Positions 22,126 through 32,595 of a stretch of 64,000 nt of DNA are shown one piece after another. The stretch spans positions 620,001 through 684,000 of the forward strand of contig NZ_CP032346.1 of NCBI RefSeq assembly GCF_005222205.1, given 5' to 3'. Position 1 is the first letter of the stretch. Each line of letters begins with the position of its first letter. The notes beneath the pieces were generated by a model. That model was given only the letters and a program-made list of their open reading frames with translations. It was not told where the DNA came from and searched no databases. A program made the position numbers and the translations under genes. Source of the stretch: Azospirillum brasilense (GTDB lineage Bacteria; Pseudomonadota; Alphaproteobacteria; Azospirillales; Azospirillaceae).

Positions 22126-22141
22126 AGGGCTCTCCCGAAAC

Positions 22142-22210
22142 CTTGAGCAGAAAGCGCTGCGGCGCCGTCTTATTCAAGGTTATCACATAAATCTTGAGCA
22201 AAAAAGATTT
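22142..22210 (-). promoter_or_regulatory. CTTGAGCA repeats in the Fic promoter region
   Basis: CTTGAGCAGAAAG (22142) and CTTGAGCAAAAAAG (22193) are direct repeats 51 bases apart, with a TCAAG in inverse orientation between them (22174-22178). The segment is AT-rich and lies just before the Fic start. The winged helix of the Fic protein could bind here; that is inference. The remainder of 22211-22409 has no gene. Confidence 0.35.
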
Positions 22211-22409
22211 GGGTGCTGCTGTGTTCAATGTTTCCATCATCCGTACACACGCAAGGTGCGCTCATGTGGCGGTGACTGTCGACGCATTGTCGTAGCACAG
22301 GCGTACTCGGTTGACGGCGCTGGTCGGCGGCGGAGAAAGAGCAACTGGTCGCGCAAACCTGCGAATCTAGCATGAGTGTGTCGCCGGTTACTCGCTGGCG
22401 CGGCGTTGA

Positions 22410-22510
22410 TCCAGTCTGCTGTTCCGTTGGTGCCGCCAGCTGCTCACCCCGGCCGAGCCGCCGCCCCTCTTTGCGCCAGTGGAGGAGGCGGACACGGTGC
22501 AAGAGCCCTC
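22410..22510 (+). pseudogene. IS66/IS3-type OrfA fragment
   Basis: The short frame SLLFRWCRQLLTPAEPPPLF followed by APVEEADTV resembles the end of an IS66-type TnpA helix-turn-helix (compare LLYRWRGLM in the intact copy at 8.7-9.1 kb). Only about 33 residues remain and there is a stop just upstream. Weak but suggestive. Confidence 0.35.
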
Positions 22511-22545
22511 CATCATGTCGCCGGCGGTAGGCGGGCGGCTGGCGC

Positions 22546-23169
22546 TCAGGTCAGCGCGGCATCCAGGGCCTTGTTGGTCAGCCGCCCGGACGACGGATGC
22601 GGGATCTTCCTGATGACGACGCCCGGGGGGCGCTTGCAGGACGCCACCGCCTCCGCCGCCTCCTTGCCGATAGCGACGATCTTCGTGTACCGGCTCGCCG
22701 TGATCGTGCGCTGGAGCCATTGCCGGCAGTGCGCCATGGCGTCGGTCGCGGGCGCGTTGTCGCGGGGCGGCTTGCCGTTGCGGGACGGCTGCTTGCCCGG
22801 GTAGCACTGGACGGTGTTCGTGAAGTCGTAGTCGCTGCGATCTCTGCCGAGCCTTCCGTGGGATTTGCGGACACGATGCGCTGCGGACCTGTAATTTGGC
22901 GAGATCAGCGGACGGCCATCCTCCCATTCGTCGATACCTGGCGCCCGCGCCACTAGAAGCGTCCTGGAGCCGTTCCGCTCGGCGTCGAGCGGCGCGTGCG
23001 CGCGGCTGCCCGCCGGCGCCAGCGCCAGCGCTTCGGCCGGATGGTAAGGGCATCCCTGGCAGATGGCATCGCTGTAGGTCGGCACGCAACCGCTCCGCTG
23101 AGCCTGCTTCCGGCGGAGCGTCCGGTATGCCAGATGCCTCCGGTGGATTGAAAACCTGCTGCGATGCAT
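22546..23169 (-). CDS. Uracil-DNA glycosylase superfamily protein
   Basis: A 207-residue protein starting at ATG 23169 with GGAGG 8 bases upstream. CQGCPYHPAE near residue 38 could be half of an Fe-S or zinc site. LLVARAPGIDEWEDGRPLIS matches the family motif around the glycosylase catalytic loop (usual form GEAPG-x-EE), NTVQCYPGKQP the Asn motif, and IPHPSSGRL the C-terminal HPS motif. The Glu before APG is replaced (VARAPG). It may remove or sense uracil in DNA; phage-island members can be part of defence. Probably in an operon with the next two genes upstream. Confidence 0.7.
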   Translation of the reverse strand: MHRSRFSIHRRHLAYRTLRRKQAQRSGCVPTYSDAICQGCPYHPAEALALAPAGSRAHAPLDAERNGSRTLLVARAPGIDEWEDGRPLISPNYRSAAHRVRKSHGRLGRDRSDYDFTNTVQCYPGKQPSRNGKPPRDNAPATDAMAHCRQWLQRTITASRYTKIVAIGKEAAEAVASCKRPPGVVIRKIPHPSSGRLTNKALDAALT

Positions 23170-23201
23170 TGATGAACCTCCGTCATATACCCCGATGTCG
23201 G

Positions 23202-23366
23202 CTACGGCGGGGAAGTCCACCCCGTGATGGTGTGCACGCAGCGCAGAGCGTCCTCGTTGCTGTCGACGCGGAAGAACCGGCGCAGCTCGGTGACCGCCAC
23301 CCACTCGCCGCGCTCATCGAATGCCTGTCGGATCGCCGCGGCCTCCCTCTCGGTCACCATAAACAT
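23202..23366 (-). CDS. 54-residue conserved-looking small protein
   Basis: ATG 23366 has GGAGG upstream. The peptide MFMVTEREAAAIRQAFDERG...VTELRRFF...NEDALRCVHTITGW is a compact, soluble helical protein. I recall similar short proteins in alphaproteobacteria but no function. It ends 32 bases before the glycosylase start and lies 83 bases after the HipA-like stop, on the same strand. Confidence 0.6.
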   Translation of the reverse strand: MFMVTEREAAAIRQAFDERGEWVAVTELRRFFRVDSNEDALRCVHTITGWTSPP

Positions 23367-23449
23367 GCAGCATCCTCCCTCCCACAAGGACGGATGGTGC
23401 GTCCGGCTCCGCGGCGATCGCAACGGCGCCGTGGTGTTGACGGCCAGAT

Positions 23450-24232
23450 CTATGGGTAGTGCTTTTCCACGAGCGTGGGGAGGTGCGGCAGGCGGTCAAT
23501 TAAGAACGTCTCGATCAGCTGCGCGTCGGCGCTAGTGAGCAGGTTGGCCATCACAAGGTCCTGCAGGATCGTCAACGGGGCGGTGAGCCGCCCTGCCCAG
23601 GACACGGCCAAAGCAAGTGCCCTCGCTTTGGTGTGAGGGGCACCCATAGCCACGTCTTGGCTCATCAAGCACAGCATGCAGTGCTGGGTAATCAAACTCG
23701 GAAGCTGGCTCCACACGACCGTGTCACCGAACAGGATCTTGTCGTGGTCGAAAGCGAGGAATTGCGGGGCATCCTCCATTACGTTCTCGTTTGTCCGGTC
23801 GACGTTGCCCACCAGCTCATCGAACGCCATAATTGTCAGGGAGTCGGGATGGCCAAGATAGCGGTTTTTCGCCGCTTGATTGATCTGTCCTCCCCCCCCA
23901 AGCGGCGTACCCGTGGACAGCTTGGAGGCGAATAGCAGCCTGCGCGCCGGATCGCTCGGATCGACGACGGTGGAGGTGATACTATGCGCCTGCATCGTAG
24001 CCTGATCCACCGAGGCGGCCCAGCCGGTGATGTGCGGCACGCCCAGCTGGGTCGCCAGATCGACCGCCAGCAACTCCTTGACCAACCGGGGCGGCACCTC
24101 CTGCTTGAGGATGACGTCGGTGGGGGTGCTGGCGACATCGATGACGCCCTGCCACACGTGGTTGGCATGGGTCTTTTGCGTGTCGTCCTGAATTTTCTTG
24201 GTGATTGACGTCACCTTGTAGATGCTGATCAT
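23450..24232 (-). CDS. HipA-like kinase
   Basis: A 260-residue protein. The segment FDELVGNVDRTNENV (137-151) followed by FLAFDHDKIL (158-167) matches the catalytic D-x4-N and metal-binding DHD motifs of HipA/PI4-kinase-like enzymes, and K43 (VILKQE) may be the ATP-binding lysine. It is shorter than full HipA (about 440) and lacks the N-terminal subdomain, so it belongs to the short HipA-like group. No HipB-type antitoxin gene lies next to it. Substrate unknown. Probably the first gene of the operon with the 54-residue protein and the glycosylase-like protein. Confidence 0.7.
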   Translation of the reverse strand: MISIYKVTSITKKIQDDTQKTHANHVWQGVIDVASTPTDVILKQEVPPRLVKELLAVDLATQLGVPHITGWAASVDQATMQAHSITSTVVDPSDPARRLLFASKLSTGTPLGGGGQINQAAKNRYLGHPDSLTIMAFDELVGNVDRTNENVMEDAPQFLAFDHDKILFGDTVVWSQLPSLITQHCMLCLMSQDVAMGAPHTKARALALAVSWAGRLTAPLTILQDLVMANLLTSADAQLIETFLIDRLPHLPTLVEKHYP

Positions 24233-24529
24233 ACCGCGTCCCTGTTTCCCGTTATCGGCGTGCTACCGCCCAATTTGGCGTTTCACAGCGTGTCGTCAAT
24301 TCGAAAAACGCCCCATGGGTGTGCTCGCCTTCGGCCACGTCTCCTCAAAGGCGGCAAGGGCAGGAGTAGGTCGCGGCTTCAGCGATTGGTTACTGCCACG
24401 GTTTCTTACCGGTCAGCCACAGCACAAGCCGGAAATAACTCTCGGCGGGTGATTGAGGCTCCAGGCTGAGCACCTTCAGGCGGCAACTCTGAACAGGCTG
24501 CTAATGAAGGGTGCCTGGGTGGGCATGTC
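24233..24529. other. Gene-free stretch between the HipA-like kinase and an IS6 remnant
   Basis: About 300 bases. It must hold the promoter for the minus-strand HipA-like operon. I see no gene and no clear promoter boxes. Confidence 0.4.
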
Positions 24530-24750
24530 GTTGACAGGAATGGCAGCGCCCTGTCCTTGCGCACCATGTCCATGATCTCGTAACCGGCGTTCGTCCGGCG
24601 CGCCGTGTGGAAGCCCTTGAACCCGAGTCCCGGCCGGATCAGCCGCTTGATCCGCCGATGGTCCTGTTCAACGATGTTGTTCAGGTGTTTGCGCTGCCGC
24701 AGCTTGGTGAAGCGCCACAGCTCACCGTCTTTCTTCATCACCTTGGTTGC
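24530..24750 (-). pseudogene. IS6-family (IS26-like) transposase, C-terminal remnant
   Basis: Reads KVMKKDGELWRFTKLRQRKH, then LNNIVEQDHRRIKRL, GLGFKGFHTARRTNAGYEIM and DMVRKDRA. This is the end of an IS6-type DDE transposase, with the conserved Glu-Gln-Asp-His around the last catalytic residue. The N-terminal two thirds, with the two Asp residues, are missing and no inverted repeats are seen. Confidence 0.75.
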
Positions 24751-24919
24751 GCTCGAATAGCCGCCCCCTCGCTTCAGTTTGCTGCGCGACTTCGGTTTCG
24801 CTGCGGCCGCCGTTCGACAGTAGGATCGCTCGCTCAGATTGTGGCGCGAAGGAACCGAACACGCTATCGTGCGCACCGTGCGCTGGCGACCGTCAGCCCG
24901 TCCCCTCGTAGAGCCGTCC

Positions 24920-27900
24920 ATGCCAAGCCCGATGGCCACCGGCGGCGCCGGAGCCCACCTCGAGAGCCGTGTCGCCGCAGACTGCTTGGCGTCCGTCCTG
25001 GTCGGCGGCGCGGTCCGCGGACTCCCGGACCACGTCGCCCGGGCGGTGCGGGTCCAGCGCGCCTACGAAGGCCACCCGCTGGACGACGTCATTGTCGATG
25101 CCGACGGAGCCGGCGGTCCGGCCGCCCTCTCCCTCCAGGTGAAGCGGAGCCTCACGTTCGGTGACAACCCGCTGTTCCACGAGGTGATGAAGCAGTGCTG
25201 GGACACGTTCTCGGCGGCCGGCTTCCGCCAGGAGCGGGATCGCTTCGGCCCCGCCATCGGCACCGCCACCGGCGCCGACGACGATCGGCGGACCGTGCTC
25301 GAGTGGGCACGCCAGAGCGCCGACGCGGCCGACTTCCACGGCCGGATCCGGGCTCCTGGAGTCGCGAACGACCGGATGCGGACGTTCGTGTCGACCGTCC
25401 GGGCGTCGTTGGACAAGGCCGCGGGCTCGACTATCGACGATGACGCCTGCTGGCGCTTCCTCAAGCATTTCGTCTTGGTCCACGTCGACTTCGAGCACGA
25501 GTCGTCCTCGCGCGACCACCAGAACGCCGTCGACCGGCTCCGGCCCGCCCTGGAACCTTGGGAGGCCGGCCGTGTCGCCGATCTCTGGCAGGCCCTCGTC
25601 GCCAAGGCGGACGCTATGATGGCGGCCGCCGGCAGCGCCGACCGCGCCGCCCTGATGGAGGAGTTGGGCGGTCGGTTCACGCTTGTCGGCGGGAGAGGTG
25701 CGCCGACCGCCGGCGGGCCTCTGTCGCCTGGGGCTACCGCCACTTGGACCGGCGCGTCCGGCGGCGGCGAGACCGTCGACGCGTCCGGCGCGGGCGCGGG
25801 CGCGAGCGCGCTGCTCGACGCGCAGATGACGGCGCAGCTACTGGCCCTGACCGTCTTGCAGAAGCGGGTCGTCGGCCAGGCCGCGGCGCAGATCGAACAG
25901 GCCATCGACCGCATCCGCCGTGGCGACGGATCCGCCGTCGAGGGCGAGCTCCACGACCTGCGAGCCGATCCCGCGGTGTGGACCGCGCTGCCGCCAGCGG
26001 ACAAGGCCAAGCTGTTCCGCCTGCTCGCCTCGCTGCGGCTGCGCGCCGACGACATGGCGACGGCCGAGCGGCTGGCCGACGAGGCCGACGGCCTCGCCCC
26101 GCCGAGCGACGAGCCGCGGCTGCGGGCCCTGATCGCGTTGCACCGGCATGGCGCCGAGGCGGCGCTGGCCATTCTCGGGCCACCCGCGGGCCGCGACGGG
26201 GCCCACCTCGCCGCCGGCCTCCTCATCGAGGCCGGGGATCTCGATGCGGCCGCCGACCTCCTCGCCACGCACGCCCGGCTGACGCCGCCGGACGCGGAGA
26301 CGTGGCGGCTCCGCGCGCTGCTGGCCCTCGAGCGGAACGACCGCGACGGCGCCGTCGCGGCGATCCGCGAGGCCGAGGCCCTGGCCCCGGACTGGCCGGC
26401 AGTCCAGGAGGCGGCCGGCCGGGTCCGCTACGCGCGCGCGGTCTCTCCGGCCGTGCCGCCGACCGCGTTGCGCGGGCCCAATCCGCTGGACCCCGACCTG
26501 GTCCACGAGGACGAGACGGCCCGCGTGCTGCTCGACGAGGCGGAGCGGGCGTTCGCCCGCCGTCTGGAGCGCGCGCTGGACGAGCGGGACCGCGCCGAAA
26601 CGGAAACGTGGCGCTTGGCCGTGCTCGCCGCGCGCCGGCATCGCCGGAAAGAGGCGGAGGCGTACGCGCGCACCCTCCTCCGGGACGACCCGTCGCACTG
26701 GGGCGCCATCGCCTGGTCGCTGGCGGAGGACTTCGTCATGGACCACACCGGCGCGCTGCGCGCGCTGACCAATCGCCTTGAGGGCGGCCGCGGCGAGATC
26801 GCCCACCTCGTCGTCGCCTTCTGGCTCCATCTCGCCGAGGGCCGCACGGACGAGGCCAGTCGGCTGCTCGAGGAGCACGCCCGACGTTTCCAGCGGCCGG
26901 GCGAGCGCGCGCTCCTGGACGTCTGGCAACGCCGTCTCTCCGCGGACGCGACTGCCGCCGCGGAGTCCGAGCCGATGCCCGTCCGTCTCGGCAGCGCCCT
27001 GGAACAGGCGCGCGAGACCGGCGACTGGGAACCGATCGCGCCGCTTCTCGCCGCGCTCGACGATGAGGAGCATGCCCCGCTTCTGATGTCGGCCTGCCGG
27101 GCGCTGGCGGCGGCCGGGAGGTGGATGGACATCACCCCCCACATCGACGCACTCGAGCATCGCATCGGGACCGCGGCGGCACTCCGCTTGGCCGCGTTCG
27201 CGGCGAACAACACCGGCGCCCCGTCCAAGGCCCTGGCTCTGATCGAGACCTACCGGCGGGCCTCCGCGTCGCCGTCGCTGCCCGCCGATCTGCGCCGGCT
27301 GCGCATCGTCGCGCTCCAGGCGACCGGCGATGTCGCCAGCGGCCTGCACGAGGCCGCGGAGCTCGCCGCGGTGAGTGGCGATCCAGCCGACCGAATCCTC
27401 CAGGCCGAGATCGCCGTGCGGATCGGCGATCTGACGGTGCCGGAGCTGGTCATGCGGGATCCCGCCGTGCTTCCGGTCCTGGCGGCCGAGCAGGCCGTGC
27501 AGTGGGCCGGTCGCCTCGCGCCCGTCGCTCCGGATACCTCGCGCAAGCTCCTGGATCATGCCGTCGCCCGCGGTCTGCCCGACGACGCGATCCCCTTCGC
27601 GCTGAACCAGGGACTGCGCCTGGCGGCCGACGACGTCGTGCGCCGCCTGATGCCCGAACTGGCGCGCTTGGCCGTGACAGGCGGCGACAGCCTGGTCCGC
27701 GCGGTGTCCATCGACGAGATCCCGGACCTGCTCGCCGACGCCCGCCGGCAGGCGGAGGATCTCTCCGGGCGCTACGCGCGCGGCGAGATGCCGGTCCACA
27801 TCCTGGCCCCGCGTATGGGCGCCGGGTTCGCCGCCCTCTTCGGTCGGGGCGGAACGGACACGGCTCCCGTTGGACGCGATCGGCCGCCGCTCTTCTTCCG

Positions 27901-30900
27901 CTACGGCGGCCGCGAGGCGACGGCGACCGGCGTCTCGTTGGCCGATCCGCTGCACGTCGACACGACCGCCCTGCTGTTGGCCGACGGCATCGGGCTGCTC
28001 GACGTGCTCGAGGAGGCGGGGATCGCGCTCCATCTGCCGCCGTCGCTGCCCCAGGCCATCCTGCACCTCGAGGTGCATGCGGACGATCATCAGCCCGACC
28101 ACACCGCCGCCCAGGAGGCGATCCGTCGCGCCGTCGCGGACGGGCGGGCACGGGCGATCGACAGCGACGCGGCCCCCGTCGGCAACGATCCGCGGGCTTG
28201 GCGAGTCGTGCACGGAGCCGACATCGCCGGGGAAACCACCATCGAGCCGAGCGGCGTCGGCCTTCTGCCCGTGCGCGGCGTCGCCGATGCCCTGCTGGCG
28301 GGCGGGCGCCTGGATCCCGATCGGCACGCGCGCGTGATCGAGCGGCTGGGCGCTGGCGCCGGCGCCGCTCCGGCGATGCTCCCGAGGCTCGGGGACCGCC
28401 TGGATTGCGAGTACAACACGCTGGAATCCCTTACGGTCGCCGGAGGGCTCGAGGAAGCGCTGGCGGGGTTCGACCTCGGGGTGGACCGACAATATCTCGA
28501 TTACGCGGCCTCCGGGATCGCGGCGCTCGAGGAACGGCGCGCCCTGGCGGCGCGGCTGCGCCGATTGCGCCAGCGCATCGTCGATCGGCTAGGCTCGGGA
28601 ACGTGGCACACCTCCCCGGCACGCGGCCCCGCGGCGGACGAGGACGACGCGGGGCCCGGCGAGACGACCGCGATCGAAGCGTGCCTGCGCGATCTTCTGC
28701 GGATCCCCGCCGACGAGACGGCGACGCTGTGGATCGACGACCGCTTCGTCAGCCGCCACCTCCAGGCGGAGGGCCACGCCATCGTCGGCGTCGCCGACGT
28801 GCTCGACGCGCTGCGCGCCGCCGGGCGGATCGACGGTCCTCGGTATTTCGAGTTCCTGCTGCGCCTCCGGCGGGCTCGGGCCCACTTCCTGCCGGCGACC
28901 GCCGAGGAGGTGCTGCACCACCTCGCCGCAGCCCCGTCCGGCGGCTCCGGGATCGTCGAGACGCCCGCTCTGCGGGCCCTGCGACAGAGTTTCGCCGACG
29001 CCCTCCTGCTCGAGGAACACTGGTCGGTCCCCGACGCCGATCCCTTGTCGGAGCGGCATGGCGAGCTGCTCCTCGCGCTGCGGGCCTCGCGCCTGTTCGA
29101 CGAGACGCTCATCGCCATCTGGGAGCGCCCGGATCTCGACGCCGCGCGCCGCGAAGCGTGGTCCGACTGGGCCTGGAGCGCCCTGCGGGCGCACCGGTTC
29201 GCCCGCGTGCCGCGCGCCGGCGATGAGGCGGCGGCACGAGTCGTGGCGGTCCAGCACCTGGCCGCCCCGTTCGCCTTGACGATCAGACTGTTCGCGCTCC
29301 GCGACGCCGCGAAGCAGCGGCGCTACCGCGAGCTGGTGGCTTGGCTGGAGCGGCGCGTGCTCGCCCCGGCGCTGGAGGCCGACCCGGGCCTCGCCGACGA
29401 GGTGGCGGCGGCCCTCGCCCGGCTGCTCGCCGGCACCCTCGCCTCAGACGCCGGTCTGGAGGGCGCCGACGGCCGCCGTCTCTGGCGCGCCTTCCTGGGC
29501 CGCTTCATCGATGTCCTGCCGGAGGCGATCCGGGAGCGGCTCCATGAGGACGTCCGCTTCACCGCCGCCGTGGGCCTGCGCATCCATCACCTGATCAGCC
29601 TCGAGGGCCTCACGTTCGAGCGGGACGACTTCTGGTCGGCGGTGGCCCGCGCCCGCTCCGGGCGGACCGCCGCGTTGCGGTCCGCGGATGGCAAGGCGGA
29701 GGTCCGGATCGCGCCGCCGCGGCGCACGGGCGCGGGCGGGTACGCCGTCACCGGAGCGATCCGGATCAGGCTCGCCGACGACCCGGCGTTCGCGCTCCTG
29801 GCGACGAGCGCCGCGGTGCGCCGGCACGCCCTGGAGGGCCACCCGGACTGGTTCGACGGCCCGGCCGCCGAGCGGGCGTCCCTGATCGCGGCCATCGCGG
29901 AGGAGCCCGCCCCGGCGATGCGGATGCGGCTCGTCATGGAGCGGCGCGACCGGAGCGTCCCTTACCGGCGCGCCCAGCAGCAACAGGCTCTGCAGGCCCG
30001 CCGGCCGATGGATCTCGCCCCTTCCGAGGCCGGCGATCTGCTCCTCCATCTGCGCCTCGGGCCGCTCGACGAGCCACCCGCTGAGACGCTGGCCCGGGCC
30101 GCGCGTCGGCTCGTGGACGAGGTCGGACCGGCGGAGGCCGTCTGGCGGCTCTGCGGGCTGCCGGTGCCGCCGCCCGACCCCATCGTCGAGTGCTTCGCGG
30201 CGCTCGAGCCACAGGAGCGCGACCGGGTGCTGGGCGACCTCGCCGGCGAGGTGGCCGGGCCGGTCGGACGGCTGCAGGTTGTTGCGCTGATGCGCCGCTT
30301 CGGGCATTCCCGCCTCGGGAACGAGGTGGATCGCCTCCTCGCCGACTGGCGGAATGCCAGCGACGCCTTCGCCGCCGTGCTGCGCTGGATGGCCGCGCAG
30401 CACGGCGATGCGCCCGAGTGGCGCGGCGTTCCGGGACCGTACCGGCTGGTCCTGATCTGGACCCATGCGCATCAGATCGCCGACGCGCTGTTGGCGGCCG
30501 GCATTCCTAGGGATGACATCGTCGCGTTCTTCTCCCGTCCCGCACGGGTCCGCCGACTCGAGCGGACGCTGACGACCGAGGCGGGCTACGATGACTCGCT
30601 CCTCGAACCGACGCTCCTGCTCGACGGCGCCGCGCTGCTCTTCCACGGCTTGGCCTCGGCGCTCGGATCCGAAGGTGACGCCGTCCTCACGCCCGAGCGG
30701 CGCGCGCGCTTGGCGACGCTGTTGCTGATCGATGTCGAGCAGGGCATCCCGTGGCCGACCTTGCTCCGCGACATCCGCGGCCTCAATGACCCGTTCGGCT
30801 CGTTCTTAGGAGCGCGGCCGGAGGGATGGCTCGATGGCGTCGATGTCGGGTGGGCTCGGATCGACGAGGCCAGGGCCGCCGCCCGTGCCGCCATCGTCGC

Positions 30901-31422
30901 GCGGCCGGAGGACGCGGATGGCTGGACATCGGCGGTCCTCACCGGCCTTGACCGAGAACCCGCTTGCAGCGACCTCGCCGATGCCTTGGCGTGCCTCGAC
31001 CTCGTTACGCTCGCGATGACCGACGCGGATGATCACGCTGGGTTCGTCTTGCGGACCGCCGCCGGCCTCGCCGCCCGCTCCGGCCCGGAGGCAATCCGCT
31101 GCTTCGAGGACGCCTTGATCGCCGCTGCCGCCGCATTGGCAGAGCGCCACCACGGTCCGGTCCTCCCGCAGGCCGAGGCACGGGACGGCACGCCCGCTGG
31201 GGCGGCGCAACGCCTGATCGAGGCCCTTGGAGCCTTATCGGCGCACCCCTCGCCGCGGCAGGCCGTCGAGCATCTGGCGAATGGTCTGTTGCGCTTGGCT
31301 CGCGCGTGGCCGAACGCCATCCCCTTTGGCGCCACGTCGCCGAACGCTTCGTCGATCTGCTCCCATTCACGGTCGGCGGTCCTCTCTGGCACGCATACCT
31401 CGACCTTCGCGCGCGTCCATGA
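24920..31422 (+). CDS. Giant nuclease-TPR-PIN-like protein with a late frameshift (candidate defence protein)
   Basis: About 2,170 residues from ATG 24920 (an upstream extension would run into the IS6 remnant). N-terminal restriction-like domain: GGAGAHLESRV with Glu 15, LDDVIVD (Asp 55/56) and LSLQVKRS (Gln 73-x-Lys 75), a PD-(D/E)XK variant. Residues of about 360-1000 are TPR-like helical repeats. Around 1011 (HVDTTALLLADGIGLLDVLE) and 1267 (LWIDDRFVSRHLQAEGHAIV) PIN-like segments appear. At 31321-31324 one C is missing: the true ending WRHVAERFVDLLP...LDLRARP runs in the next frame to TGA 31420-31422, whereas the present frame drifts on to 31663. Sequencing error or a real truncation. I know no named system with this layout. 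Confidence 0.7.
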
Positions 31423-31560
31423 CCGATCATGTCTGGGCGCGTGTCGCGGGGCATCGTGGCGCCCACCTTCGGCGGAGGCCCGGCGGTTGACACGCCGAGC
31501 ACCGCGACCTGAGGACGAACGGTCATCGTCACAGAACATCGCCACAGAGTGGGAGCTTCC

Positions 31561-32595
31561 ATGTCACAGATCGATTGCATCTTGGAGCGCCGCCGACATT
31601 ATGCCGCGTATGACGAGGAGCTTTGGGAATTCACTGGCCGGATCGCTGGGCTCAACCTCGTAAATCTCTCGGATGAGGATCTGCAGCAGCGGCTGGATCA
31701 AATCGAGCGCAACATCCAATACCTCGATCCTGGCTCGACGCCTCGCGATCATCTGCCGCCAGATCACGGTTGGCTCAGCCCATGGTGGTGGCTCCGGGCA
31801 CGCCATTGGACGCTCAGTGAGTTTCAGCGTCGCGGGCGCTGCCCTCGCCCGACATCAGACGTCCCCCCGATGCCGCCCCTTGCGTCCGCGTTCCACGGCG
31901 TGGTAGCCGGCGGACGACGCATGCTTGCGCGCATCAGCAACAAGGGCTGGCTGCTCAACACCCTGAGACGCGGTCAGGTGAGGTTCGCTCCGGCGAGTTC
32001 CTATCGCGACCCCACCCTGAACACGGCTCGCGCGGACGACGAGATGAGCAAGACCTATCGCCGCCCTGGCGCGGCCTTGCAGATCCTCGGTCCCGGCGGC
32101 GACTCCATACAGCCGATCGGCGATGTTTCCTTCTCGAGCCGCAGGGCGATCGAGCGGGAGGGCCACCTTCACGAAACGCCTTATTGGTTCTGCTCGTTCA
32201 GCAGCGATCTGGATCCGCGCCTCTTCGCGGAGTTTCCCGGCGACGACCCAGCTGACGACGCCTGCTTGGTCATCTTCGAGCCCGACATCTTCGCCCGGAG
32301 GGCGCTCCCCAGACTCAATCAGTCCGCGCCGAGAGCTGTCAAGTCCCTGTTCCCGACCGATTACTTCGACCCGAATTTTCCGCCGCCCTCCAAGCTCTCA
32401 GCGATGGCGTCAAAGGAGATGTCGTACGCGTTCCAACGCGAGATGCGGTTTGTGCTCGATCCCGAGGGCGGTGCACCGCTGACCGAGGGCGGGGCTTTCT
32501 TCGTCGAGATCGGTTCCATCGCGGACATCGCCGGCGTCTACGGCCCGGATGGGGGGAAAATCGCCGGCGCCGGCCCGGCCTCTTTCCTGGCCTGA
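31561..32595 (+). CDS. Unknown protein downstream of the giant nuclease-TPR protein
   Basis: A 344-residue soluble protein from ATG 31561, with GGGAG about 8 bases upstream. It has a helical N-terminus (DEELWEFTGRIAGLNLVNLS), a central segment ending in ETPYWFCSFSSDLDPRLFAE, then DACLVIFEPDIFARRALPRL and KEMSYAFQREMRFVLDP. Strand-rich sequence of the form WFCSFS...E...FQREMRF recalls DUF2971-type proteins found in defence islands, but this is a loose likeness. The gap after the repaired end of the giant gene is 138 bases. The last codons run into an SNF2 helicase remnant, so its native C-terminus may have been replaced. Confidence 0.6.
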   Translation: MSQIDCILERRRHYAAYDEELWEFTGRIAGLNLVNLSDEDLQQRLDQIERNIQYLDPGSTPRDHLPPDHGWLSPWWWLRARHWTLSEFQRRGRCPRPTSDVPPMPPLASAFHGVVAGGRRMLARISNKGWLLNTLRRGQVRFAPASSYRDPTLNTARADDEMSKTYRRPGAALQILGPGGDSIQPIGDVSFSSRRAIEREGHLHETPYWFCSFSSDLDPRLFAEFPGDDPADDACLVIFEPDIFARRALPRLNQSAPRAVKSLFPTDYFDPNFPPPSKLSAMASKEMSYAFQREMRFVLDPEGGAPLTEGGAFFVEIGSIADIAGVYGPDGGKIAGAGPASFLA

